A DNA stretch of 64,000 nt from Armatimonadota bacterium (lineage in GTDB: Bacteria > Sysuimicrobiota > Sysuimicrobiia > Sysuimicrobiales > Humicultoraceae), in contig JAVKIA010000002.1 of the NCBI GenBank assembly GCA_031459715.1, positions 99,210 through 163,209 of the forward strand. The letters are read 5' to 3'. The translations under genes were made by a program, and so were the position numbers. The notes under the pieces are model-generated. The model was not told the origin of the DNA. It ran no database searches and saw only the letters and a list, made by a program, of their open reading frames with translations. The first letter of the stretch is position 1. The number at the start of each line of letters is the position of its first letter. This document shows positions 18,003 through 26,015 of this stretch, piece by piece.

Positions 18003-18334
18003 ATGAGCCTGGCCGAGGCCATCGCCCGGTTCGTCCCTGACGGCGTCGCGGTGGCCATGGTCACCTCCCTGGAGTCGCTGATCCCGTTTGGGGCCGGCCA
18101 TGAGATCATCCGCCAGCGCCGGCGCGATCTGACCCTGACTGGGCCCATCTTCGACATCGTGGTGGATCAGCTCATCGGCGCCGGCTGCGTCTCCCGGGTC
18201 GGGCCGCCTGGGTCGGCAACGTGAGCGCCGGATTGGGCCATGCCTACCGCCGCGCGGTGGTATCCGGGATTCCTCGCCCGCTTGCCGAGGTGGATCGCCC
18301 CGGGAACGTGAATTCGTCCTACGGGACGGGTTAG
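18003..18334 (+). pseudogene. Decayed CoA-transferase alpha-subunit fragment
   Basis: From the ATG at 18003 the frame reads MSLAEAIARFVPDGVAVAM, then ESLIPFGAGHEIIRQRRRDL and QLIGAGCVSRV, the N-terminus of family I CoA-transferase alpha subunits. After 18200 two extra bases (or one lost base) shift the frame; the continuation AAWVGNVSAGLGHAYRRAV is found in the next frame from 18203. Similarity ends near 18290 and a stop occurs at 18332. A normal subunit is about 300 residues and no beta subunit follows, so this is a frameshifted, truncated remnant. Confidence 0.8.
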
Positions 18335-18391
18335 CCGGAACCGCATCCTGAGCGCCAGCCGCCGGGCGGGGCCTTCCCGGCAGGAGGAGGG

Positions 18392-19309
18392 GTGTCCGCT
18401 GGCGAATCCGGGTGCTGTTCGACAGACCGAAACAGGTTCACAGTTATGAACACGGTCCCCGCCGCCAGCTCGGGCCGGCCGAGAGCGCCCCGCCTGGTGC
18501 CCGCAGTGGACCGGGCCGTGCGGGTGCTGCGCGCCCTGGCCGCGGACGGCGCGTCGCCCCGCCTCTCCGATCTGAGCCAGGCACTGGGCGTGAGCAAGAG
18601 TTCCCTCTCGGGCCTTTTGGCCACCCTCGAGCACCACGGCCTGGTCGAGCGCGACGCCGAGTCGCGCGTCTACCGGCTGGGCGGGGCGCTGATGGAGCTT
18701 GGGAGCGCGGCCCAGCGGGAGCTCGATCTCGCCCGCGCCGCCCGCCGTCCGCTGGAGCGCCTCCGCGATACCGTGGGCGAGACCGCCGTGCTACACGTCC
18801 CCGCCGGTGACGGGGCCGTCATCGTCGCCCGCGCCGAGTCTCGCCACGACCTTAAGGTCGTGGCGCCGCTGGGGCACCGGCTGCCGCCGCTGGCGGGCGC
18901 CGTGGCCAAGGTGCTCCTGGCGCACCGCCCGGAGGCCGACCTCGCCCCGCTGCTGCGTGGGGGGCTCCCCGCGTTTACCCGGCGCAGCGTGACCGACCCG
19001 CAGCGTTACTTGGAGGAACTGCGCCGGGTGCGCCGTCGGGGCTATGCGCTCGACGACGAAGAGTACCTGCCCGGGGTATGCGCGCTCTCCGCCCCCGTGT
19101 ACGACGTGCTCGGCCGGCTGGCGGGCACGGTGACCGTGGTGGGGTCCAGTGCGCGGCTCAGCCGCTCACGGCTCCGGGCGGCGGCGCGGGAGGTGCGGGC
19201 CGCGGCCAGGGAGATCTCGCAGCGGCTGGGTGCCGGCGGTGCGGAGGCAAGGCTGGGTGACGCCGGTGCGGCGGCGGAGGCATCCACCGGACGCTCCCGG
19301 GGAGGCTGA
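18392..19309 (+). CDS. IclR-family transcriptional regulator
   Basis: The 305-residue product has an IclR winged helix (AVDRAVRVLRALAADG, LSDLSQALGVSKSSLSGLLATLEHHGLVERD) and the C-terminal effector domain (TAVLHVPAGDGAVIVAR, GRLAGTVTVVG). IclR proteins often sense aromatic acids or CoA-pathway intermediates. The GTG at 18392 is chosen because AGGAGGAGG lies immediately upstream; an ATG at 18446 with no ribosome site but an overlapping palindrome is the alternative. It stands just before hcrCAB and probably controls it. Confidence 0.85.
   Translation: MSAGESGCCSTDRNRFTVMNTVPAASSGRPRAPRLVPAVDRAVRVLRALAADGASPRLSDLSQALGVSKSSLSGLLATLEHHGLVERDAESRVYRLGGALMELGSAAQRELDLARAARRPLERLRDTVGETAVLHVPAGDGAVIVARAESRHDLKVVAPLGHRLPPLAGAVAKVLLAHRPEADLAPLLRGGLPAFTRRSVTDPQRYLEELRRVRRRGYALDDEEYLPGVCALSAPVYDVLGRLAGTVTVVGSSARLSRSRLRAAAREVRAAAREISQRLGAGGAEARLGDAGAAAEASTGRSRGG
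18436..18451. promoter_or_regulatory. Palindrome GTTCA-N6-TGAAC near the IclR start
   Basis: GTTCA-CAGTTA-TGAAC is an inverted repeat overlapping the possible ATG start of the IclR gene. A looser inverted pair, TGTTCG and CGAAACA, lies just upstream (18417-18434). Placement suits an autoregulatory operator if the real start is the ATG at 18446. If translation begins at 18392 the palindrome is inside the coding region. Confidence 0.35.
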
Positions 19310-19310
19310 G

Positions 19311-19841
19311 ATGCCCAAGGTGCTGGTGACGCTGAGGGTCAACGGCGAGGCCTGCGAGGTCGCCGTGCCCGTGCACAAGACGCTGCTGGAGGTGCTGCGC
19401 GAGGACCTGCGCCTGACCGGCACCAAACACGGCTGCGAACTTGGGGAGTGCGGCACCTGCACCGTCCTGGTGGACGGCGAGCCCTGGCTGTCGTGCCTCA
19501 CGTTGCCGGTGGAGGTCGAAGGGCGGGAGATCCTCACGGTGGAAGGTCTGGCGCAGGGAGGGCGCCCCCATCCCCTCCAGGCCGCCTTCGCCGAACTGGG
19601 CGCGGCGCAGTGCGGTTACTGCACCCCGGGGATCCTGGTGACGGCCAAGGCGCTCCTGGACGCCACGCCACGCCCCACGCGCCAGGAGATCGCGCAGGCC
19701 CTCTCGGGCAACCTGTGCCGGTGCACCGGCTACGTGAAGATCTTCGAGGCGGTGGAGCTGGCGGCGCGGCGCATGGCCGAGGAGGCGGCGCCCGCGGGCG
19801 CTCCCGTCAGCGCGCCGGCCGGGGCCGCCGGGGGGGAATAG
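19311..19841 (+). CDS. hcrC: 4-hydroxybenzoyl-CoA reductase gamma subunit (2x[2Fe-2S])
   Basis: The 176-residue protein carries the ferredoxin-type [2Fe-2S] cysteines C42, C47, C50 and C62 and the second cluster cysteines C101, C104, C136 and C138 (QCGYCTPG, NLCRCTGY). This is the small subunit of xanthine-oxidase-family enzymes. The two partner subunits downstream identify the 4-hydroxybenzoyl-CoA reductase branch. The ATG at 19311 follows GGGGAGG, directly after the IclR gene. An Ala/Pro-rich tail of about 20 residues is unusual but harmless. Confidence 0.88.
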   Translation: MPKVLVTLRVNGEACEVAVPVHKTLLEVLREDLRLTGTKHGCELGECGTCTVLVDGEPWLSCLTLPVEVEGREILTVEGLAQGGRPHPLQAAFAELGAAQCGYCTPGILVTAKALLDATPRPTRQEIAQALSGNLCRCTGYVKIFEAVELAARRMAEEAAPAGAPVSAPAGAAGGE

Positions 19842-19842
19842 G

Positions 19843-22203
19843 ATGGCCCACGACTTCTCCGTCATCGGCCGGATGTTGCCCCGGGTGGATGGACTGGCCA
19901 AGGCCACCGGGCAGACCAGGTACGCCGACGACCTGGACCTGCCCCGGATGCTGTACGGGCGCCTGCTGCGCAGCACCTGCGCCCACGCCCGCATCGTGCG
20001 CCTCGACACCAGCCGCGCCCGGGCCCTCGCCGGGGTGCACGCGGTCATCACCGGGCGGGACCTTCCGGTCAAGTTTGGCATCCTGCCCGTCAGCCAGGAC
20101 GAGCACGCTCTGGCCCTGGACAAAGTGCGCTTCGTGGGGGATCCGGTGGCCGCCGTGGCCGCGGTGGATGAGGAGACCGCCGAGCGGGCCCTGGAGCTCA
20201 TCGACGTGGAGTACGAGCCGCTTGAGGCCATCATGACCATCGACCAGGCCCTGGCGCGCGACCACGTGCGGATCCACGACTACGGCGACGGACCGGCCAA
20301 CGTCCACAAGATGGTGGCCCTGGAGTTCGGCGACGTGGAGTATGGCTTCCGCCAGGCCGAGTACGTGCGCGAAGACGTCGTGTTCTACCAGGGCAGTACG
20401 CACCTGCCCATGGAGCAGCACGCCGCGGTGGCATCCTACGAGGCCGACGGGAAGCTCACCGTCTGGACGTCGACGCAGACACCGCACTACGTGCACCGGG
20501 CGCTGGCGAAGGTCCTGGAGTATCCGGCCGGCCGGATACGCGTGATCGCCACGCCCGTGGGGGGCGGCTTCGGCGGCAAGTCCGATCCCTTTGCCCACGA
20601 GATCGTGGCCGCCAAGCTGTCGATGCTGACGGGCCGGCCGGTGAAGATCACCTGCACCCGCGAGGAGGTCTTCTACCTCCACCGGGGGCGGCATCCGGAG
20701 CTGCTGTGGGTGCGGACCGGCTTCACCCGCGACGGCCGCATCACCGCCATGCACTTCAAGGCCTTTCTGGACGGCGGGGCCTACGGTTCCTACGGCGTTG
20801 CCACCCTGTACTACGCCGGAGCACTGCAGACCACCACATACCGGATCCCCGCCTACCGCTTCGAGGGCCTGCGCGTCTTCACCAACAAGCCGCCCTGCGG
20901 CCCCAAGCGCGGCCACGGCACGCCGCAGGCGCGGTTCGCCCTGGAGGTGCACCTGGACCGGGCGGCCGCCGATTTGGGACTGGACCCCGTGGAGCTGCGG
21001 CGCCGCAACCTGGTGGAGCCCTACTCCATGACGGTCAACCACCTGCGCATCACCTCGTGCGGGCTGCGGGAGTGTATCGACCGGGTGGTGGAGGCGTCGG
21101 GTTACCTGGAACGGCGCGGCCGGCTGGGACCCGGCCGCGGGCTGGGGTTTGCGGTGAGCGCCTACCTCTGCGGCGCCGCCCTGCCCATCTACTGGAACGA
21201 GATGCCGCAGTCGGAGGTGCAGATCAAGATCGACCGGGGCGGCGGTGTCACCGTCTACTCCATGGCCATCGACATCGGCCAGGGCTCCGATACGGTGCTG
21301 GCTTCCGCGGTCGCTGAGGTGCTGGGCCTCGATCCGGCGGAGGTGGCGCTGGTGACGGCCGACACCGACCTTACCCCGATCGACCTGGGGGCCTATTCCA
21401 GCCGCGTGACTTTCATGGCCGGCAATGCGGCGGTGGAGGCCGCCCGCCAGATGCGCGGGCGGATCTTCCAGGCCGTGGCCGAGAAGCTGGAGGTGCCGGT
21501 GGAGCTGCTGGCGGCGCGCGGCGGGCGCATCTTCAACATGGAGAAACCGGAGCTTGGCCTGGAGTGGGTCGAGGCCGTGCGCGTCGCCGAGGCGCGTTGG
21601 GGCCTGCTGCTCACCTCCGGCTCGTACCGGCCCCCCCGGCTGGCCGGCCCGTACAAGGGCTCGGGCGTGGGACCCTCCCCTGCCTACTCCTACACCGCCT
21701 GCGTGGCCGAGGTCACCTGCGACGCCGAGACTGGCTGGGTCACCGTCGACCGGGTCTGGCTGGCCCACGACATCGGCCGGGCGATCAACCCCCTGCTGGT
21801 CGAAGGGCAAATCGAGGGCAGCGTCTACATGGCGCTGGGCGAGGCCCTGATGGAGGAGCAGGTCTTCCGACGGGGCGTCCACAAATTCCCGTCGATGCTG
21901 GAGTATAAGAGCCCGACGACGCTGGAAGCGCCCGAGATTCACTCCTTCCTGGTCGAGAGCGTCGACCCCGAAGGGCCGTTTGGGGCCAAGGAGGTCGGAC
22001 AGGGGCCCCTGCTGCCCGTCGTTCCCGCGGTGGTCAACGCGGTGGCCGACGCCCTGGGCGTGCGCATCGACGAGGTCCCCCTCACCCCCGACAAGGTGCG
22101 CGCCGCCCTGGCCGACCGCGAGCGGGGCGGGCCCGGCCGTGTCGGGCCCAGGGGGGTCCCGGCGGTGCGCTTCAAGGATCCGATCCGGGTGCAGCCGCCA
22201 TGA
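19843..22203 (+). CDS. hcrA: 4-hydroxybenzoyl-CoA reductase alpha subunit (molybdopterin)
   Basis: The 786-residue molybdenum subunit removes the phenolic hydroxyl of 4-hydroxybenzoyl-CoA to yield benzoyl-CoA. Motifs shared with HcrA include FGILPVSQDEHALALDKVRF, the molybdopterin loop PVGGGFGGK, TNKPPCGPKRGHGTPQARF, DIGQGSDTVLAS, YSSRVTFMAGN and DPEGPFGAKE with the expected catalytic glutamate near residue 717. These resemble HcrA more than CO dehydrogenase, whose AYRCSFR loop is absent. It starts 1 bp after hcrC. Confidence 0.88.
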   Translation: MAHDFSVIGRMLPRVDGLAKATGQTRYADDLDLPRMLYGRLLRSTCAHARIVRLDTSRARALAGVHAVITGRDLPVKFGILPVSQDEHALALDKVRFVGDPVAAVAAVDEETAERALELIDVEYEPLEAIMTIDQALARDHVRIHDYGDGPANVHKMVALEFGDVEYGFRQAEYVREDVVFYQGSTHLPMEQHAAVASYEADGKLTVWTSTQTPHYVHRALAKVLEYPAGRIRVIATPVGGGFGGKSDPFAHEIVAAKLSMLTGRPVKITCTREEVFYLHRGRHPELLWVRTGFTRDGRITAMHFKAFLDGGAYGSYGVATLYYAGALQTTTYRIPAYRFEGLRVFTNKPPCGPKRGHGTPQARFALEVHLDRAAADLGLDPVELRRRNLVEPYSMTVNHLRITSCGLRECIDRVVEASGYLERRGRLGPGRGLGFAVSAYLCGAALPIYWNEMPQSEVQIKIDRGGGVTVYSMAIDIGQGSDTVLASAVAEVLGLDPAEVALVTADTDLTPIDLGAYSSRVTFMAGNAAVEAARQMRGRIFQAVAEKLEVPVELLAARGGRIFNMEKPELGLEWVEAVRVAEARWGLLLTSGSYRPPRLAGPYKGSGVGPSPAYSYTACVAEVTCDAETGWVTVDRVWLAHDIGRAINPLLVEGQIEGSVYMALGEALMEEQVFRRGVHKFPSMLEYKSPTTLEAPEIHSFLVESVDPEGPFGAKEVGQGPLLPVVPAVVNAVADALGVRIDEVPLTPDKVRAALADRERGGPGRVGPRGVPAVRFKDPIRVQPP

Positions 22204-23231
22204 TGCGGCTACCGCCCTTCACCTACCTGGCGCCGCGCCGGCTGGAGGAGGCCGTTCGCCTGCTGGCCGACCACGGCCCCGAGGCGGTACCGGTCGCCGG
22301 CGGGACCGACCTGTACCCCAACATGAAACGCCGCCAGATCGAGCCGAAGGTGCTGGTGGGCCTGCGGGGGTTGCCGGAACTGCAGGGGATCTCGGGGGAT
22401 GCGCGAGCGGGCCTGCGGGTCGGCGCCGGGGTCGTGCTGCAGCGGTTCCTGGACCATCCGGTGGTGGCCCGGCACTACCCGGCGCTGGCGCGTGCCGCAG
22501 GGTTCATCTCCAACCCGCAGATCCGCCACATGGGCACCGTCGGGGGCAACCTGCTCATTGACACGCGGTGCAACTACTACAGCATGCCCTACTGGTGGAG
22601 GCGCTCCATCAACTTCTGTCTGAAAAAGGACGGCGACGTCTGCTGGGTGGCTCCGGGTGGGGGGCGCTGCTGGGCCATCTCCTCGTCGGACCTGGCGCCC
22701 GTGCTGATCGCGCTTCAGGCCCGGGTCCGGCTGGTGGGAGCGGCGGGCGAGCGCACGGTGCCGGTGCACGATCTCTATAGAGACGACGGCATCGCGTACC
22801 TGGCCAAGGCCGCTGACGAGATCCTGGTGGACATCCTGCTGCCGCCCCCGGACGACCTTCGCGTCACCTACTGGAAGCTGCGGCGCCGCGGCGCCATCGA
22901 CTTTCCCATCCTGGGCGTGGCCGCCGCCGTGGGGCTGGAGACGGATGGGACCTGCCGCCAGGCCCGGCTGGTGCTGGGTGCGGTGGCGTCGCGACCGGTC
23001 CGCAGCGAGGCCGCCGAACGGGTGCTGCTGGGCCAGCGCCTCACACCGGAGGTGATCCAGGCTGCGGCGGAGGCCGCCTGGAAGCCCTCAAAACCCCTGG
23101 ACAACGCCGACCTGACTCTGGGCTACCGCAAGGCGATGGTGCGGGTCTACGTACGCCGCGCCCTGCGGGAACTGGCCGGGCTGCCGCCTGAAGCGGGGTT
23201 GAGCCAGACTGCCGGGGAGGTCTCGGCGTAG
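22200..23231 (+). CDS. hcrB: 4-hydroxybenzoyl-CoA reductase beta subunit (FAD and [4Fe-4S])
   Basis: The 343-residue FAD subunit has PVAGGTDLYPNMK and the second FAD loop HMGTVGGNLLIDTRC. It contains the HcrB-specific insertion with four cysteines, C124, C140, C148 and C157, at the spacing (16, 8, 9) known to hold the extra [4Fe-4S] cluster. That cluster is the diagnostic feature separating 4-hydroxybenzoyl-CoA reductase from other xanthine-oxidase-family enzymes. Its start overlaps the hcrA stop as ATGA. Confidence 0.9.
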   Translation: MMRLPPFTYLAPRRLEEAVRLLADHGPEAVPVAGGTDLYPNMKRRQIEPKVLVGLRGLPELQGISGDARAGLRVGAGVVLQRFLDHPVVARHYPALARAAGFISNPQIRHMGTVGGNLLIDTRCNYYSMPYWWRRSINFCLKKDGDVCWVAPGGGRCWAISSSDLAPVLIALQARVRLVGAAGERTVPVHDLYRDDGIAYLAKAADEILVDILLPPPDDLRVTYWKLRRRGAIDFPILGVAAAVGLETDGTCRQARLVLGAVASRPVRSEAAERVLLGQRLTPEVIQAAAEAAWKPSKPLDNADLTLGYRKAMVRVYVRRALRELAGLPPEAGLSQTAGEVSA

Positions 23232-23239
23232 CGGCGGCG

Positions 23240-24571
23240 ATGGCGACGCGCGGCACTTCCACCGAGGTTCCCTTCTTCCAGAGCGAGGTGGAGACGCTGG
23301 AGCGTCCCGCTCTGCGGGCGCTGCAGCTGGAGCGACTGCGCCGCCTGCTCGAGGAACTGGTCGACGCCAACCCGTTCTATCGGCAGAAGTGGCAGGCGGC
23401 GGGCGTGCGGCCGCTGCAGGACATCCGCGGACTCGACGACCTGCCACGCCTCCCCCTGACGACCAAGGCGGAGCTGCTGGCCGATCAGGAGGCTCACCCG
23501 CCCTTTGGTACGGTGCTCACCTACCCGCTGGAACGCTACAGCCGCCTCCACCTGACCTCCGGCTCCACCGGCCGGCCGCTGCGCTGGCTGGACACACCCC
23601 GCTCCTGGGAGTGGTGGTGCCATTGCTGGGGGTTCGTCTACGCCGCCGCCGGTGTCGGCCCCGCCGACCGCGTCTTCTTCCCCTTCTCCTTCGGCCCGTT
23701 CATCGGGTTCTGGGCTGGCTTTGACGCCGCGACCCGCCTGGGCGCCCTGGCGGTGCCGGGGGGAGGGCAGGACTCCGCCCTGCGCCTGCGCACTATGCAG
23801 GAGATCGGCGCCACTGTGCTGGTGTGCACACCCTCGTACGCGCTGCGCCTGGCCCAGGTGGCCAGGGAGCAGGGGCTTGACCCGGCGGCGCTGCCTGTGC
23901 GGGTGACGATCCACGCCGGCGAACCCGGCGCCAGCATCCCCGCCACGAAGCAGCGGATCGAGCGGGCCTGGGGCGCGCGCTCCTTCGACCACTACGGCAT
24001 GACCGAGGTGGGCGCGGTGGGCTTCGAGTGCCTGGCCCGCACCGGCGGCCTCCACCTCAATGAGAGCGAGTTCATCGCCGAGGTCCTCGACCCGGCGACG
24101 GGTGAGACGGCGGCGGAGGGCGAGGGGGAACTGGTGCTGACGAACCTGGGCCGGGCGGGATCGCCCGTGATCCGGTACCGCACCGGCGACCGGGTCCGCC
24201 TGGTGACCGCGCCCTGTCCCTGCGGCCGGACCTTCGCCCGGCTGGACGGCGGCGTGCTGGGCCGGGTGGACGACATGGTGGTCATCCGGGGGGTTAACGT
24301 GTTTCCCAGCGCCATCGAGGAGATAGTGCGCCGCCACCCCGCCGTGGACGAGTTCCGCATCGAGGTCTACCGGCAGGACGAGATGGACCGGGTGCGGGTG
24401 CTGCTGGAGATCGACGAGGGGCGGCACGGGGCCGCTGTGCGGGACCAGACCGTGGCGGCCGTGGCCGAGGCTCTGCGCCTGAGCTTCGGGCTGCGGATCG
24501 AGACATATGCCGTAGCCGCGGGGACCCTGCCGCGGTTCGAGCTAAAGGCGAAGCGCCTGGTCCGCATATAG
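23240..24571 (+). CDS. paaK: Phenylacetate-CoA ligase family enzyme
   Basis: The 443-residue protein follows the PaaK plan: ANPFYRQKWQAAGV near residue 45, LTSGSTGRPLRW as the phosphate loop, HYGMTEVGAVGFEC, VIRYRTGDRVRL with the following CPCGRTFARLDG cysteine block, and a C-terminal GRVDDMVVIRGVNVFPS hinge. It would activate phenylacetate for the PaaABC epoxidase at the other end of the cluster. It starts 8 bp after hcrB. The closely related benzoate-type ligases cannot be fully excluded. Confidence 0.87.
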   Translation: MATRGTSTEVPFFQSEVETLERPALRALQLERLRRLLEELVDANPFYRQKWQAAGVRPLQDIRGLDDLPRLPLTTKAELLADQEAHPPFGTVLTYPLERYSRLHLTSGSTGRPLRWLDTPRSWEWWCHCWGFVYAAAGVGPADRVFFPFSFGPFIGFWAGFDAATRLGALAVPGGGQDSALRLRTMQEIGATVLVCTPSYALRLAQVAREQGLDPAALPVRVTIHAGEPGASIPATKQRIERAWGARSFDHYGMTEVGAVGFECLARTGGLHLNESEFIAEVLDPATGETAAEGEGELVLTNLGRAGSPVIRYRTGDRVRLVTAPCPCGRTFARLDGGVLGRVDDMVVIRGVNVFPSAIEEIVRRHPAVDEFRIEVYRQDEMDRVRVLLEIDEGRHGAAVRDQTVAAVAEALRLSFGLRIETYAVAAGTLPRFELKAKRLVRI

Positions 24572-24587
24572 CCCGGTAGAAGCGGCG

Positions 24588-25061
24588 GTGGAGATCGAGC
24601 GGCAGCGGCTCTACTTCGACGACCTGGCGGTGGGGATGTCCTTCACCACGGCCGGCCGGACCGTCACAGAGGCAGACCTGGTCGCCTTTTCCGGTATCAC
24701 CGGCGATTTCAACCCGCTGCACAGCGACGCCGAGTTTGCCAGGAGAACGATCTTCGGCCAGCGGGTTGCGCACGGGACCCTGACCCTGTCGCTGGCGGTG
24801 GGCCTGCGGCAGCGCACCGCGCTCTTCGAGGGGACGATGATAGCATTTCTGGAGATCCGGCACTGGAAGTTCCTGCGGCCGGTCTTCATCGGGGACACCG
24901 TCCGCGCCGTGACCGAGATCACCGGCCTGCAGCCGGGCCGACACCCCGACCGCGGGGTCATGGTCCAAACGGTACGGGTGCTGAACCAGCGGGACGAAGT
25001 CGTGGCCGAGGGGGAGTTCGTGAACCTGGTCCGGCGGCGCACCCCCGTGCCGCCGGGCTAG
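24588..25061 (+). CDS. MaoC-like (R)-specific enoyl-CoA hydratase
   Basis: The 157-residue hot-dog protein has the hydratase-2 motif SGITGDFNPLHSD with the catalytic aspartate and histidine, followed by FGQRVAHGTL. Within PaaZ a MaoC domain opens the oxepin-CoA ring, so this free-standing protein plus one of the aldehyde dehydrogenases could replace PaaZ; that is inference. The GTG start at 24588 follows AGAAGCGG weakly. Its stop overlaps the convergent TetR stop by 4 bp. Confidence 0.82.
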   Translation: MEIERQRLYFDDLAVGMSFTTAGRTVTEADLVAFSGITGDFNPLHSDAEFARRTIFGQRVAHGTLTLSLAVGLRQRTALFEGTMIAFLEIRHWKFLRPVFIGDTVRAVTEITGLQPGRHPDRGVMVQTVRVLNQRDEVVAEGEFVNLVRRRTPVPPG

Positions 25062-25783
25062 GCCGGGGATTCGACCCCGGGCCGGGAGGCGGCCCCGCCG
25101 CGCAGGTAGCCGAGCACCGCCCGCTTGCAGAGCTCGCGCACCTGGGGGTGCAGCGCTTCCCACTGCGGCTCTTCCAGCCACTGGAGGAAGAGGCCGTCCA
25201 TCATGGCCCGGACCACGGCGGCCGCCTCCGCCGCGTCGCCCACGCGGAAGACCCCCTCCCGGATTCCTTCAGCGATGAGCTGCGCGTAGGCTCCGTTCAC
25301 GATGTGGCGGAACGTGGCATTGAGGCGGTCGAACCGGTCCAGGCGCGCCGCGTAGGTGAGCAGGTCCATGAACACCAGGTAGAAGTCGCGATTGGCGCGG
25401 GGGTCCACGAAGATGGAATCGATCATCGCCGCGACCTTCTCCTCGGCGGAACGAGCCGGGAGGACCGCGTTCTGGATACGGCGGGCCACGCGCCCCAGCA
25501 CCCAGCGCATGGTGGAGAGAATCAGGTTCTCCTTTGAGCCGAAGTAGTAGAGCAGGATGCCCTTGCTCACACCGGCGGCCGAGGCGGCCTCCCGCAGGGA
25601 GAGGCGCTTCACCCCCCGCTCGGCCATGGCCCGATAGGTGCTGCGCAGCAGCCGGATGTGCTTTTCCGTGAAGGCGGGCTCGTCCAGGGCCGCGGCGCCG
25701 CGAGGTGGGGGCAGTGGGGAGAAGCCCGCGCTGCCAGCCAGGCGACGGGCCGCCTTCTTGGGCCTGATCAGCGGGTCGTCCAC
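25058..25783 (-). CDS. TetR-family repressor of the aromatic cluster (PaaR-like candidate)
   Basis: The 241-residue protein has a TetR helix-turn-helix (LSLREAASAAGVSKGILLYYFGSKENLI, about residues 60-88) preceded by a Pro/Ala-rich 38-residue extension, and a BetI-like helical ligand domain. The convergent gene arrangement and the TetR-sized palindrome at 5263-5278 make it the likely regulator of the paa genes with an acyl-CoA as inducer. The GTG at 25783 has a poor ribosome site; a later start within the extension is possible. Confidence 0.8.
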   Translation of the reverse strand: MDDPLIRPKKAARRLAGSAGFSPLPPPRGAAALDEPAFTEKHIRLLRSTYRAMAERGVKRLSLREAASAAGVSKGILLYYFGSKENLILSTMRWVLGRVARRIQNAVLPARSAEEKVAAMIDSIFVDPRANRDFYLVFMDLLTYAARLDRFDRLNATFRHIVNGAYAQLIAEGIREGVFRVGDAAEAAAVVRAMMDGLFLQWLEEPQWEALHPQVRELCKRAVLGYLRGGAASRPGVESPA

Positions 25784-25801
25784 GGCCAGGTGCCGCTCTC
25801 C

Positions 25802-25831
25802 AGCATACGTCAGGGGCCTTCAGGACGACAA
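25802..25831 (-). promoter_or_regulatory. Predicted promoter of the TetR gene
   Basis: On the minus strand TTGTCG (25831-25826) and TATGCT (25807-25802) are separated by 18 bp, placing the transcription start near 25795, a dozen bases before the GTG. An imperfect inverted pair CGACA/TGTCG flanks positions 25826-25850. The rest of the 25784-26015 interval shows no gene. Confidence 0.4.
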
Positions 25832-26015
25832 CATGTGTTCCATGATGTCGGCCGGGACTTTCACCGACGTCTTCGGCTATGAGACCCGGACCGCCGCCCC
25901 CGGCCTGATTTGGGGATCGATCGGGCGCACGCCGGCCTCTTGCCAGCCGCGGGCCCGGCGGGGTTGCCAGGCCGCGTCGGACTGGCTGGCGCCCCGTGCC
26001 GCGTCCACCACCGGG

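Noticed and set aside
19807..21942. 711-codon minus-strand frame opposite hcrA
   Set aside because: Antisense shadow of hcrA; His/Gln/Gly-rich text without family motifs.
19843..22203. Aerobic CO dehydrogenase large subunit as identity of the molybdenum protein
   Set aside because: The AYRCSFR active-site loop is absent and the partner FAD subunit has the four-cysteine insertion specific to 4-hydroxybenzoyl-CoA reductase.
25917..25934. ATCGGG half-site in the gap between feoB and the TetR gene
   Set aside because: The second arm is absent and no TAGGCT-like hexamer or gene start lies at the regulon spacing.
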